From Sphingomonas phyllosphaerae 5.2 (GTDB lineage Bacteria; Pseudomonadota; Alphaproteobacteria; Sphingomonadales; Sphingomonadaceae): a DNA stretch of 64,000 bases. The stretch covers positions 3,444,501-3,508,500 of the forward strand of contig NZ_ATTI01000001.1 of NCBI RefSeq assembly GCF_000419605.1, given 5' to 3'. The position numbers and the translations under genes are program-made. This document shows, in pieces, positions 47,342 through 56,888 of the stretch (its first letter is position 1; each line of letters starts with the position of its first letter). Under the pieces are notes generated by a model. It was not told the DNA's origin and made no database searches. It saw nothing but the letters and a program-made list of their open reading frames with translations.

Positions 47342-47628
47342 CCGTCGCGGCGTCCGCTCACGCAGGCGTCGTGCGTACGTCTCCCCCCGCCTGCCCGCAC
47401 CGGACAGACGGCCTGTCGCAGCCGCAAATTCATCGTCTCGATCCCCCTTCGCCGCCACCCGAATGGATGCCGCCGGTCGCGCCTGGGTTGCCGCGATGTT
47501 CCCGGCGCCGCAATCACCGCGCCGCACAGATACATCCGTTTTCGCGCAATCTTCCCGACACGCGCGGGGATCGGCGGCTAGCCGGGTCGGCGACGAATGG
47601 CGACGGCGGCGGGGGGCATGGGCGGACG

Positions 47629-50600
47629 ATGACGGAGCGCGAACGGTTGCAGGCGCTGATCGATTACGTGGAGGCGAGCGAGCGCGATCGCTTGCCGCGC
47701 GTCATCGACATGGCGGATTATCGCGGCTTCCGCCGTGCCGGCGACGAGCTGCTGCGCTTGCCCGCCGTGCTCGTCAACGTGGCCGATGCCGGGGAGCCGG
47801 TGTGGCTGCGTGTCGAGCGGCTCGCGCGCCGTGCCCCGCCGATCCCCGTCGACACCGCGCTCCGCGACTGGATCGACCTGCGCGATGATCCCGCGACGCC
47901 GCCGACGCTCCATGTCGAACGCGCCCTGCCCGGCACCGGCACGCCGCTGCGCCTCGCCGATCTGCCGGCGCGCGACGCGATCGACGCCGCGCTCGCGGTG
48001 TACCGCCGCACGATGTGGACGCCGTGGTCGCTGGACGAACACCTCCGCCGCCAGACGATCGCGCTCTACAATGCGCTGTTCGCGCTGCGCCAGGCGCTCG
48101 ACGGCGCCGCCACGCAGCCGGTCGAGCTGGTCGTCGGCATCGGCATCGCGCGCTGGGCGCGCCCTCCGGGTCGGCTGCACCATCCGCTGCTGACCGTCGC
48201 GGTCGAACTCGCGCTGGACGACGCGGACCACGCCATCGTGCTGCGCCCGCGCAGCGAGACTCCGCCGTTGCTGGAAACCGCCGCGCTCGACGCGCTCGAC
48301 GTGACGGGGGTCGATGAATGGCGCGGCGTCGCGCAGGCTCAGCTCGACGCTCTCGCCGGCAGCATCTCCCCGTTCGCGCCCGACGATGTCGCCCCGATCC
48401 TGCGCCGCGCGGTCGCGCTGCTCGATCCCGACGGCCATTACCTCCCCGATCTCGGAGAGCGCCCGGCCCCGCCGCCCGGCACGTTGCAGGTCGACGATAC
48501 GTGGGTGCTGCTGGAGCGTCCGCGCCGCGCGACGCAGTTGATGGAGGACCTGCACCGCTTCCGCCATGCCATCGACGATGCCGTCGATCTGCCCGCGGCA
48601 GTGCGCGTGCTGGTCCAGCCGCCCGCCGATGTTCCCGCCTCCGAGGACTATGCGCCGTGCCGTGGCGTCTCGACGATTCCCGGCGTGACCAGCGCCGATG
48701 GCACCGGCGACGACCTGTTCTTCCCGCTGCCGTTCAATCGCGAGCAGGTGGAGGTCGTTCGCCGGCTCGGCGTGCGTCCCGGCGTCGTGGTGCAGGGGCC
48801 GCCCGGCACCGGCAAGACGCACACGATCGCCAACATCATCAGCCATTATCTCGCCACCGGGAAGCGCGTGCTGGTGACGTCGCAGAAGGCGCCTGCGCTC
48901 AAGGTGCTGCGCGACAAGTTGCCGGCCGCGGTCCGGCCGCTCGCGGTCAGCCTGCTGGACAGCGACCGCGACGGATTGAAGCAGTTCCAGGAATCGGTCG
49001 ACGTCATCGCCGATCGCATCCACCGCACCCGCCCCGCCGATGCCCGGCGGCAGATCGCCGCGCTCGACACGCGAATCGACGCGCTCCACCGCGGGCTGGC
49101 GGCGATCGACCGCGAAGTCGACGACATCGGCCGCGGCGCGATGACCGCCGCGACGATCGACGGCGCGACGATCACGCCCGCGGACGCGGCACGGCGCGTG
49201 GTCGCGGCCAGCGACGACGCTGCATGGCTGTCCGACCCGCTCGACATCGTCGCCGCGCACGAACCCGCCTTCGACGAGGAAGCCGTCGCGCGCCTGCGCC
49301 GCGCCCGCAAGCAGGTCGGCGGCCGCGTCACCGCGCTCGGCGATGCACCGCCGCCTGCCGACCTGCCCGATGCCGCCGCGGTCGCCGCACTCCACCACGA
49401 TCTGTGCGACGCCAGCACGGTCGCCCGCGCGATCGGCCCCGACGACCGGCTGGCCGGCGATACGGATGCCGCCGCGCTCGACGCCGTTCGCGCGCTGCTC
49501 GCCGATCTGCGCGCGGCATGGCGGCGCGCCACCGATCCCGGCGACGCTGCATTGCTCGCGCGCTGGCGGACCGATCGCGACGATCCCGCACTCACCGCGA
49601 TTGCCGGTCTGGAGGCGGAGGCGATGGCACTGGCGGCGGAGGCGCGACACTTCATCACCCGACCGGTCGCGCTTCCCGCGGACCCCGATCCGGCGCTCCG
49701 CGACTGGATCACGCGCCGCGCCGCCGGCGCGGAACCGGGATTGCTCCACAGCCTGTTCGCGCGCCCGGTCGTGGCGCAGCTCGCGGCCGTGCGGCTCAGC
49801 GGCCGCGCACCCGGCACCGCCGCGGACTGGGGTGAGGTCGCGCGCTATCTCGCCGCCATCGCCGCGGCAGAGCGACTGTCGGCGGCCTGGAACCACGCCG
49901 CCGCGCTGGCCGGTCTCGCCCCCGTCGCCGGCCACGACCCCGCGGTCGCCGAGGCGATGAAGCGCGAACTCGCCCGCGCCGCCGGCTGGCGTGCCGTCGT
50001 CGCGCAGGAAGACGCCGCTACGGTTGCCGTCCGTCGCCTCCTGCCGTGTTGGGCCGGCACGCTGGCCGGCGAGGACGCCGCCGCCGGCGCGCTGCTCGAC
50101 GTCATCGATCGTCACGTGCGGCTGGCGAAGCTGGAGGCGGGGCGGACGACGCTCGCCGCATGGCGTCGCCGGGTCGAAGCGGTCGCAGGCCTTCCCGGCA
50201 GCGAATGGCGCGCGATCTTGTCGGAGATGGTCGGGGCACCCGGCATCGACGCTGCGCACCTCGCCCGCCGCTGGCAGGCCGCGCTCGACGAGGCCGCCGC
50301 GCTCCGCGCGCTCGCCCCTGCCTTCGCGACGATCCGCGACGTCACCGCCGGCATCGCGGAAAACGGCGCGCCCGCGTGGGCGACGCGCTGCCGGACCGAG
50401 CCGGTCACCGGCATCGAAGATCCCGCCACCCCGGCGGACTGGCGCGCGCGCTGGACGCTGCGGCGGCTCGCAACCTGGCTCGCGCGGGTCGATCGCCACG
50501 ATCGGTTGCGCGCGCTTGGCACCATGCGCAGCGATCACGAACAACAGCTCGCCCGCGCCTATGAGGAAGCGATCGAGGCGCGCACATGGCTCGGGCTGGC

Positions 50601-52092
50601 GGAAAAGGCGAGCGATCAGGTCCGTGCCGCGCTTGCCGCCTATGCGCAGGCGATGCGCCGGATCGGTCGCGGCACCGGGGTGCGCGCCGCGCGTTACCGG
50701 CTCGACGCCCGCGCCGCCGCGGACCGCGCCAAGAACGCGCTGCCGTGCTGGATCATGCCGCATTACCGCGTGTCGGAATCGCTGCCCGCCGAACTCGGGC
50801 TGTTCGACCTCGTCGTCATCGACGAGGCGTCGCAATCGACGATCGCCGCACTCCCCGCCCTGCTGCGCGCGCGGCAGGTGCTGATCGTCGGCGACGACCG
50901 GCAGGTCAGCCCCGACGCCGGCTTCCGCGAGGAGGCGCGGATGAACCTGCTCGCCGAGCGCCATCTGTCCGGGCAGGTCGCCGATTATCGCAGCGCGTTG
51001 CGTGAGGAGAAGTCGCTGTTCGACCTCGGCACCGTCGTGTTCGCGGGCGGCGCGATCATGCTCAAGGAGCATTTCCGCTGCGTTGCGCCGATCATCGAAT
51101 ATGCGAAGGCGCAATTCTACAGCCACCAGCTGGTCCCGCTGCGCCTGCCGCGCGCCAGCGAACGGCTCGATCCGCCACTGGTCGACATCCTGGTCGAGGA
51201 CGGTCACCGCCTTGGCAAGATCAACCCGCCGGAGGTCGATTGCATCGTCGAGCAGATCGGCCGCATCGTCGACGACCCCGCGCTCGCGCACCGCTCGATC
51301 GGCGTCACCACGCTGCTCGGCCACGAACAGGCCGGCGCGATCATGCAGGCGATCGAGCAGGTGATCGGCGCGGAGGCGATGCTGCGCCACGACATCCGCG
51401 TCGGGGAGCCGGCCGCGTTCCAGGGTGACGAGCGGGACATCATGTTCGTGTCGCTGGTGGCCGATCGCGGCAGTTCGCCGCTGTCCGGGCTGGGCTATGA
51501 ACAGCGTTTCAACGTCGCGGCGTCACGCGCGCGCGACCGGATGGTGCTGGTCCGTTCGGTCGAGCTGGAGGAGCTGCGCCCCGCCGACCGCCTGCGCCGT
51601 TCGCTGATCGAGCATTTCCACGCGCCGTTCGCGGGCGACACCACGCAGGCGGCCGAACGGCGCGCGCGGTGCGAATCCGGCTTCGAGGAGGCGATGTACG
51701 ATCTGCTGGTCGAACGCGGTTATCGCGTCGACACGCAGGTCGCGGTCGGCACGAAGCGGATCGACATCGTGGTCGAGGGGGCGGACGACCGCCGCCTCGC
51801 GATCGAATGCGACGGCGACCGCTTCCATGGTCCCGAACAATGGCCCGACGACATGGCGCGGCAGCGGATGCTGGAGCGTGCCGGCTGGACGATCTGGCGC
51901 TGCTTCGCGTCCCGCTTCGTGCGCGAACGCGACGCCGTGGTCGCGGAGCTGGTCGCGCTGCTCGCTGCGCGCGGGATCGTGCCGCAAACCGGCGCCGCGC
52001 TCCCGCCCGGCCGTCATACCGAGCACCGCCGCTGGCGCAGCACGCCCGCGCACGATGGCCCGGTGCCCTATGCCTGGCTGGTCGCGGTGTAG
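47629..52092 (+). CDS. SF1 helicase fused to a C-terminal PD-(D/E)XK nuclease
   Basis: A 1487-residue protein. Residues 1-370 form an N-terminal region with no family I can name. The AAA_11-type motor has Walker A GPPGTGKTHTI at 390-400 (Lys396). A long alpha-helical insertion (about 430-1030) follows, then the AAA_12-type half: VVIDEAS (Asp1065, Glu1066), VLIVGDDRQVSP, LKEHFRCVAPIIEYA, AFQGDERDIMFVSLVADRG and RFNVAASRARDRMVLVRS. The C-terminal nuclease domain (about 1345-1450) has CESGFEEAMYDLLVERGY, Asp1379 in RIDIVVEG and Glu1393/Asp1395 in IECDGDRFHG, followed by MLERAGWTIWRCFASRF, like the REase_MTES_1575 group. ATG at 47629. Divergent from the TerD/TerA-like gene across a 287-base gap. 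Confidence 0.88.
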   Translation: MTERERLQALIDYVEASERDRLPRVIDMADYRGFRRAGDELLRLPAVLVNVADAGEPVWLRVERLARRAPPIPVDTALRDWIDLRDDPATPPTLHVERALPGTGTPLRLADLPARDAIDAALAVYRRTMWTPWSLDEHLRRQTIALYNALFALRQALDGAATQPVELVVGIGIARWARPPGRLHHPLLTVAVELALDDADHAIVLRPRSETPPLLETAALDALDVTGVDEWRGVAQAQLDALAGSISPFAPDDVAPILRRAVALLDPDGHYLPDLGERPAPPPGTLQVDDTWVLLERPRRATQLMEDLHRFRHAIDDAVDLPAAVRVLVQPPADVPASEDYAPCRGVSTIPGVTSADGTGDDLFFPLPFNREQVEVVRRLGVRPGVVVQGPPGTGKTHTIANIISHYLATGKRVLVTSQKAPALKVLRDKLPAAVRPLAVSLLDSDRDGLKQFQESVDVIADRIHRTRPADARRQIAALDTRIDALHRGLAAIDREVDDIGRGAMTAATIDGATITPADAARRVVAASDDAAWLSDPLDIVAAHEPAFDEEAVARLRRARKQVGGRVTALGDAPPPADLPDAAAVAALHHDLCDASTVARAIGPDDRLAGDTDAAALDAVRALLADLRAAWRRATDPGDAALLARWRTDRDDPALTAIAGLEAEAMALAAEARHFITRPVALPADPDPALRDWITRRAAGAEPGLLHSLFARPVVAQLAAVRLSGRAPGTAADWGEVARYLAAIAAAERLSAAWNHAAALAGLAPVAGHDPAVAEAMKRELARAAGWRAVVAQEDAATVAVRRLLPCWAGTLAGEDAAAGALLDVIDRHVRLAKLEAGRTTLAAWRRRVEAVAGLPGSEWRAILSEMVGAPGIDAAHLARRWQAALDEAAALRALAPAFATIRDVTAGIAENGAPAWATRCRTEPVTGIEDPATPADWRARWTLRRLATWLARVDRHDRLRALGTMRSDHEQQLARAYEEAIEARTWLGLAEKASDQVRAALAAYAQAMRRIGRGTGVRAARYRLDARAAADRAKNALPCWIMPHYRVSESLPAELGLFDLVVIDEASQSTIAALPALLRARQVLIVGDDRQVSPDAGFREEARMNLLAERHLSGQVADYRSALREEKSLFDLGTVVFAGGAIMLKEHFRCVAPIIEYAKAQFYSHQLVPLRLPRASERLDPPLVDILVEDGHRLGKINPPEVDCIVEQIGRIVDDPALAHRSIGVTTLLGHEQAGAIMQAIEQVIGAEAMLRHDIRVGEPAAFQGDERDIMFVSLVADRGSSPLSGLGYEQRFNVAASRARDRMVLVRSVELEELRPADRLRRSLIEHFHAPFAGDTTQAAERRARCESGFEEAMYDLLVERGYRVDTQVAVGTKRIDIVVEGADDRRLAIECDGDRFHGPEQWPDDMARQRMLERAGWTIWRCFASRFVRERDAVVAELVALLAARGIVPQTGAALPPGRHTEHRRWRSTPAHDGPVPYAWLVAV

Positions 52093-52098
52093 CCGCGC

Positions 52099-52404
52099 CT
52101 ATCCGCCGATCGCCATCGCGCCGGCGGCGGCGAACCCGGCGATCGCCAGGATCCCCAGCACCCGCGCCAGCGATTCCTTGCGATAATCGGACGTCCGCTC
52201 CTCGTTTAGCCAGTAGAGACCGGCCGGCGTCTTCTCGATCGCGCCGAACGCCACCATCCGCTCGAACACGCGCCGGTCGAGCCGCGCCGCGGGCGTTTCG
52301 AAGCGCGTCGCCGTCTCCTTCGATGTCGCGCCGGCGGAGGTGAAGTGCCATGCCACGCGGTTGCGGGCCTTGGCGATCAATGCGGCCATGATGGTGCCGG
52401 ACAT
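52099..52404 (-). CDS. small protein with C-terminal membrane anchor
   Basis: A 101-residue protein starting MSGTIMAALIAKARNRVAWHF. The middle part (ATRFETPAARLDRRVFERMVAFGAIEKTPAGLYWLNEE) looks like a small winged-helix-like fold. The C terminus is one hydrophobic helix (VLGILAIAGFAAAGAMAIGG). gaggaa precedes the ATG. It is convergent with the helicase gene (6 bases between stops) and directly downstream of rnr. Function unknown. Confidence 0.65.
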   Translation of the reverse strand: MSGTIMAALIAKARNRVAWHFTSAGATSKETATRFETPAARLDRRVFERMVAFGAIEKTPAGLYWLNEERTSDYRKESLARVLGILAIAGFAAAGAMAIGG

Positions 52405-52414
52405 GCGCGTTCCT

Positions 52415-54685
52415 CTACTTCCTGCGATTCTGGTGGCGAAGGTTGCCGGGGCGCCCACGCCGCTTCAGCACGCGCGGCGGCTTCGCGCCGCGTTCCGGCC
52501 GGTCGCGCATCGCGCCGCCGTACCGGCCCTCCGGCAGCTCGAAGCGCAGCGCCCCCGAAACCGGGTTCGCCTCCGCCAGCCGCAGCTCCAGCCGTTGCCC
52601 CTGCGCATATTCCTCGCCGCTATGCTCGCCGATCAGGCGCCGCGCGGCTTCGTCGAAGCGGAAATACTCGCCGCCCAGGTCGCGCACCGGCATCAACCCG
52701 TCGCCGCCGATCCCGTCCACGGTCGCAAAGAACCCGAAGTTGGTCACGCCCGTGATCCGCACCTCGACCAGCTCGCCCACCCGCTCGCTCAGGAACGCGG
52801 CGACATAGCGGTCGATCGTCTCGCGCTCCGCCTCCATCGCGCGGCGCTCCAGCTTGCTGATCGTCGTGCCGGCCAGCTCGAAATCCTCGTCGCCGTTCAG
52901 CCCGCCCGGACCCAGCGCATAAGCGGACACCAGCGCCCGGTGCACCATCAGGTCGGCATAGCGGCGGATCGGCGACGTGAAATGCGCGTAGCTGCCCAGC
53001 GACAAACCGAAGTGCCCGTGGTTGGCGGGGGCGTAATAGGCCTGCGTCTGCGTGCGCAGCACCTGCTCCATGATCTCGGGGCGGAACGCCACATCGCCGA
53101 CCCGTTCCAGGATGCGGTTGAACATCGCCGGCTTCACGACCTGCCCCAGCGCGAACGGCACGTCGAACGTTTCGAGATAATCCTTCAGCGCCACCAGCTT
53201 CTCGCGCGCCGGCGGCTCGTGCACGCGGTACATCACCGGTGCCTTCTTCGCCTCCAGCGCCTTGGCGGCGGCAACGTTGGCGGCGATCATGTAATCCTCG
53301 ATCAGCCGGTGCGCATCCAGCCGGTCGCGCGGCGCGACCGACATGATCCGCCCCTTCTCGTCCAGCACGACACGCCGCTCGGGCAGATCGAGGTCGAGCG
53401 GCTCGCGCTTGTCGCGCGCTTCCGCCAGCGCGCGCCAGCATTCCCAGAGCGGCACCAGCGCGGTTTCCGTCAACGCGGCATCCCAGTCGAAGCCGCCACC
53501 GGCCGCCGCCGGCCCGTCGCCGCCGGCGGATGCGCGCGCATCGATCGCCGCCTGCGCTTCCTCATAGGCGATGTTCGCCGCCAGCCGCACCACCGCGCGC
53601 GTGAAGCGCCACGCCTTCAGCGCGCCATGCTTCGACACCTGCAAGTGACACGCCAGCGCCGCGCGATCCTCGCCGGCCTTCAACGAACAGACGTCCGCCG
53701 ACAGCACCTCGGGCAGCATCGGCACCACGCGGTCGGGGAAATAGACCGAATTGCCGCGCGCGCGCGCCTCGCGGTCGATGGCGCTGCCGGGCCGGACATA
53801 GAAACTGACGTCGGCGATCGCGACGATCGCCTTCCACCCGCCCGCATTGGCGGGATCGTCGTCGGGCGCCGCCCACACCGCATCGTCATGGTCGCGCGCA
53901 TCGGCCGGATCGATCGCGACGATCGGGATCGCGGTCAGGTCTTCGCGGTCCGTCCCCAACGGTTGCCGCGCGACGCGCTGCGCCTCGTCCAGCGCCTCCT
54001 GCGCGAACGTATCGGGGATGCCGTGCTTGTGGATCGCGATCAGCGAGAAGCTGCGCGGCGCGAACGGATCGCCCAGCCGCTGCACCACCTTGGCGGTGAC
54101 GCGCGGCGGCCGCCCGGCCAGTTCGGCCATCACCAGATCGCCCGCGGCCGCCTCGCCGGCGTCGGAGACCGCATATTCGCGACGCTCCTTCTTCTCGACA
54201 CCCTGCAACCACAGGCGGTCCCCCTCGCGCCGCAGCACCCCGATGACCTGCTCGGACGTCGGCGCCAGCACCTTCATCGGGTGCGCGGTCCAGCCGCCGC
54301 CGGTCTCCTCGGTTCGCGCCAGGATGCGCTCGCCGACGCCCAGCGCGCCACCCTTGCGATCGCGCACGCGGATCCGCGGCGCCGGCACGTCCGCCTCCCA
54401 GCGCTCCGGCGCACCCCACACGTTCCCGCCGCTGTCGACGTCGACGATGCGCAGCACCGTCACTTTGGGCAACCCGCCCATCTTGTGGAAGGCGCGGCCG
54501 GGCGCGGCGTCGATCAATCCTTCGTCGCCCATGTCCTTCAACAGCGCCTTGAGCGCGATCTTCTGCTGCGCGGTCAGGCCGAACGCACGCGCGATCTCGC
54601 GCTTGCCGGCCGGCGTCGCGGATCCGGTGATGAAGTCGAGGATCTGCTCGCGCGTCGGCAGGCCGGGGCTGGGTTTCTTTGGCAC
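52415..54685 (-). CDS. rnr: ribonuclease R
   Basis: A 756-residue processive 3'-to-5' exoribonuclease that degrades structured RNA and helps in rRNA and tmRNA quality control. It begins with an HTH-like region (GLPTREQILDFITG...KREIARAFGLTAQQKIALKALL) and cold-shock domains. The RNB catalytic domain has IVAIDPADARDHDDAVW (metal-binding aspartates, about 262-278) and FPDRVVPMLPEVLSADVCSL. A C-terminal S1 domain (GVTNFGFFATVDGIGGDGLMPV) and a basic tail (RPERGAKPPRVLKRRGRPG) follow. The GTG at 54685 fits the family start. A TTG 12 codons upstream is less likely. Confidence 0.95.
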   Translation of the reverse strand: MPKKPSPGLPTREQILDFITGSATPAGKREIARAFGLTAQQKIALKALLKDMGDEGLIDAAPGRAFHKMGGLPKVTVLRIVDVDSGGNVWGAPERWEADVPAPRIRVRDRKGGALGVGERILARTEETGGGWTAHPMKVLAPTSEQVIGVLRREGDRLWLQGVEKKERREYAVSDAGEAAAGDLVMAELAGRPPRVTAKVVQRLGDPFAPRSFSLIAIHKHGIPDTFAQEALDEAQRVARQPLGTDREDLTAIPIVAIDPADARDHDDAVWAAPDDDPANAGGWKAIVAIADVSFYVRPGSAIDREARARGNSVYFPDRVVPMLPEVLSADVCSLKAGEDRAALACHLQVSKHGALKAWRFTRAVVRLAANIAYEEAQAAIDARASAGGDGPAAAGGGFDWDAALTETALVPLWECWRALAEARDKREPLDLDLPERRVVLDEKGRIMSVAPRDRLDAHRLIEDYMIAANVAAAKALEAKKAPVMYRVHEPPAREKLVALKDYLETFDVPFALGQVVKPAMFNRILERVGDVAFRPEIMEQVLRTQTQAYYAPANHGHFGLSLGSYAHFTSPIRRYADLMVHRALVSAYALGPGGLNGDEDFELAGTTISKLERRAMEAERETIDRYVAAFLSERVGELVEVRITGVTNFGFFATVDGIGGDGLMPVRDLGGEYFRFDEAARRLIGEHSGEEYAQGQRLELRLAEANPVSGALRFELPEGRYGGAMRDRPERGAKPPRVLKRRGRPGNLRHQNRRK

Positions 54686-54851
54686 GGATGCGAGATAGGG
54701 GTTGCGGCGCGGGAAAGCCAATGCCGACGCCGCTTCGCTGCCGTCCGACTTGAAGGCAGCCCGGGTCCGTCGAGGCCTCGCTCGACGCCGACGAAGCGTA
54801 AACCGCGCCTGACGTCGGACGCCTTCGTGGGAAAAGCGCCCTTTCCCCCGC

Positions 54852-55628
54852 CTACCGCCCCGCCGACGTCATCCCGCTGATCGGATGCGCCGGTTCCGCC
54901 GACATTGTGCGGACCAGCGTTTCGAAGCGATCCCCCGCCACGCGGATCTCGTTGAACGCCGGCGGCGAATTGCGCGTCCGCTTCGACAGCGTTCCCGCCC
55001 CGATCATCCGCACCCGCCAGCCGTTGCGCTCATAGGTCATGTCGAACGGATCGTGGACGTGCCCGGACAGCACGGCATGTACCCCGGCATCGGCCAGCGC
55101 CGCCAGTGCGACGTCGCCGCGCTTCGTCTTCGCGGTACCCTGGCTCCCGCCGTCGATCAACGGATGATGCCCGGCCACGAAGATCAGGTTTCCGCGCGGC
55201 GCCGCCTCGACCAGCGCCATTGCCCGCCGCAGCGATCCCGTGCTCACCCGCCCCTTCGACCAGTTCCAGCGCCATTGCGCGCGGGCCGTCGTCTTCAGCG
55301 GCACGATCGTGATGCCGTCGATCTCCAGCGGGCGCTCGATCATCTTCTCGACCGCGGCGTAGCGCGAATAGGGTGCGAACAGCCGCCGCAGCGGATCCCA
55401 GTAATACGGGATATCGTGGTTTCCCACCTCCACCGTCACCGGCACGCCCAGGCTCGCCAGCCATGCGCCGCCGGCATCGAACTCGCGCTTGGTCGCGCGC
55501 ATCGTCAGGTCGCCGGTCATGATGACCGCGTCGGGCTTTTCTGCGGCGACCACCTCCTGGAACCACCGCACCGCCGCCGGGTCCTCGGCGCCGAAATGAA
55601 CGTCGCTGACGTGGAAAAGCCGGGTCAT
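54852..55628 (-). CDS. calcineurin-like metallophosphoesterase
   Basis: A 258-residue phosphoesterase with the full metal-ligand set: FHVSDVHFG, VIMTGDLTMRA, VEVGNHDIPYYWDP, FVAGHHPLID and AVLSGHVHDPF. The layout matches the CpdA-like group (cyclic nucleotide or UDP-sugar phosphodiesterases). The substrate is unknown. ATG at 55628. It lies between rnr (166-base gap with no recognisable features) and the DUF1190 lipoprotein gene. Confidence 0.9.
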   Translation of the reverse strand: MTRLFHVSDVHFGAEDPAAVRWFQEVVAAEKPDAVIMTGDLTMRATKREFDAGGAWLASLGVPVTVEVGNHDIPYYWDPLRRLFAPYSRYAAVEKMIERPLEIDGITIVPLKTTARAQWRWNWSKGRVSTGSLRRAMALVEAAPRGNLIFVAGHHPLIDGGSQGTAKTKRGDVALAALADAGVHAVLSGHVHDPFDMTYERNGWRVRMIGAGTLSKRTRNSPPAFNEIRVAGDRFETLVRTMSAEPAHPISGMTSAGR

Positions 55629-55700
55629 CCGTGTCCTTTTTCGCCTGCCGTGTTTTCGGCCATCCCGGCAGCGAACGCACCAACCCCGCCTTCGGCTGCG

Positions 55701-56330
55701 TCACCCCCCGAACGAGCGTCCGCCGCCCCAGCCGCCGCTCGATCGCGCCGACACGCGCCCGCCGAAGCCGCCGCGCGAGATCACCGAGCTGCGCGTCTGG
55801 ATGCGCTGCGTCGTGATCGGCGCCGTGACCGCGCGCGATCCGACCTGGTAATTGTACCCGCGCCCGCCATAGCCGCCGCCGTACAGCCATGCGCCCGACG
55901 GCGTGTACCAGCGGCTGTCGCGATTGTTGCGATACAGGCCGTTGTAGCGATAGCCGGAGCCGTCCAGCAGCCGCCCGATCATGAACCCGGTCAGCAACGG
56001 CACGAAGAAGCTCTGCCCGCCGTCGTTGCGCGCCAGGCACTGCCCGGATCCGAACTGGTCCTCGCACAGGTTCTTGTTCTCGAAACGCGGCGCGGCCTTG
56101 CCGTCCGTGGTCGCCGCTTCCTTTTGCGCATTCTCGCACGTCACCTTCGCGAACGCGCCGCTGGCGACGCACTCGTCGACGGTCTTGAACGCCGAAACCT
56201 CGGTCGGCGGGCCGAACTGCTGCTGGTCGGGCGTGCCGTCGCATCCCGACAGCATCGCCAGCGCGCCGGCCGCGGTCAGGCCGGCGGCGGCGGAGCGCTT
56301 GCGCCGCGACGGCAGGGGAAAGTCGGTCAT
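55701..56330 (-). CDS. DUF1190 lipoprotein (YjfM/YgiB-like)
   Basis: A 209-residue envelope protein. A basic leader and lipobox AMLSGC (lipidated Cys30) precede the DUF1190 core: TVDECVASGAFAKVTCENAQKEA, APRFENKNLCEDQFGSGQCLAR and SFFVPLLTGFMIGRLLDGSGY. The tail is Gly/Ser/Arg-rich (GGFGGRVSARSSGGWGGGRSFGG). The ATG at 56330 is the best start. In E. coli the YjfM homologue lies in the same operon type as DUF350 and the glutathionylspermidine-synthase-like ligase. Here it follows DUF350 by 10 bases. Confidence 0.85.
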   Translation of the reverse strand: MTDFPLPSRRKRSAAAGLTAAGALAMLSGCDGTPDQQQFGPPTEVSAFKTVDECVASGAFAKVTCENAQKEAATTDGKAAPRFENKNLCEDQFGSGQCLARNDGGQSFFVPLLTGFMIGRLLDGSGYRYNGLYRNNRDSRWYTPSGAWLYGGGYGGRGYNYQVGSRAVTAPITTQRIQTRSSVISRGGFGGRVSARSSGGWGGGRSFGG

Positions 56331-56340
56331 CGCCAAAGCC

Positions 56341-56754
56341 TCAATAGGTCATGCACGCGGCGTTGAGCAGCCCGACCGCGATCGACGTCGCCGCCATATA
56401 GACCGCGCTCGCCACGTTGCCGGTTTCGATCCGCGCCACCAGATCGCGGATCACGATACGCCGCACCACCAACGACGCCATCACCTGGATCACGCCCGCC
56501 AGCACGCCCCACGCCACGAACTCGATCGGATTGGCGGTCACCTCCAGCGCGGACGCCAGCGGCAGCGCGAAGCCGACGATCGCCCCGCCGAACACGATCG
56601 CCGCCGCCAGATTGCCCTCGGCGACCAGCCGTCGCTCGTCGTACGGCGTCGACACCTGATACAGCCACTTGAAGGCCGCGAGGAACAGGCAGGCGATCCC
56701 GAACGCGAGCAGGAAATGCCCGGCACCGAACAGGAAGGCGTTGGTATCCAGCAT
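56341..56754 (-). CDS. DUF350 membrane protein (YjfL-like)
   Basis: A 137-residue inner-membrane protein with four helices: LFGAGHFLLAFGIACLFLAAFKWLYQ, AAAIVFGGAIVGFALPLASAL, FVAWGVLAGVIQVMASLVVRRIV and SAVYMAATSIAVGLLNAA. DUF350 proteins are duplicated two-helix units, and the central EGNLAAAIVFGG is the signature. Leftward arm of the yjf-like cassette, between DUF1190 and DUF2491. The 134-base gap to DUF2491 contains a degenerate dispersed repeat. Confidence 0.9.
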   Translation of the reverse strand: MLDTNAFLFGAGHFLLAFGIACLFLAAFKWLYQVSTPYDERRLVAEGNLAAAIVFGGAIVGFALPLASALEVTANPIEFVAWGVLAGVIQVMASLVVRRIVIRDLVARIETGNVASAVYMAATSIAVGLLNAACMTY

Positions 56755-56817
56755 GGTGCGCGTCCCCTTTGATTCTACGATGCCCGGTATCTAGGGCAGC
56801 ACGGCGTCGGTTAGAAC

Positions 56818-56846
56818 CGTCATTGCGAGCATGGCGACGCAATCCG
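56818..56846. repeat. degenerate dispersed repeat between DUF350 and DUF2491 genes
   Basis: cgtcattgcgagcatggcgacgcaatccg, a common sphingomonad extragenic motif related to the 19643 element. It lies between two same-strand genes, so the leftward arm may be two transcripts. Confidence 0.5.
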
Positions 56847-56888
56847 GAATCCGGTGCGCGCCGCCCTGCCGACGCAGACCGTCACGTC

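Noticed and set aside
47578..51390. 1270-residue open frame antisense to the helicase gene
   Set aside because: Same explanation: no recognisable domain, and the opposite strand shows complete helicase and nuclease motifs.
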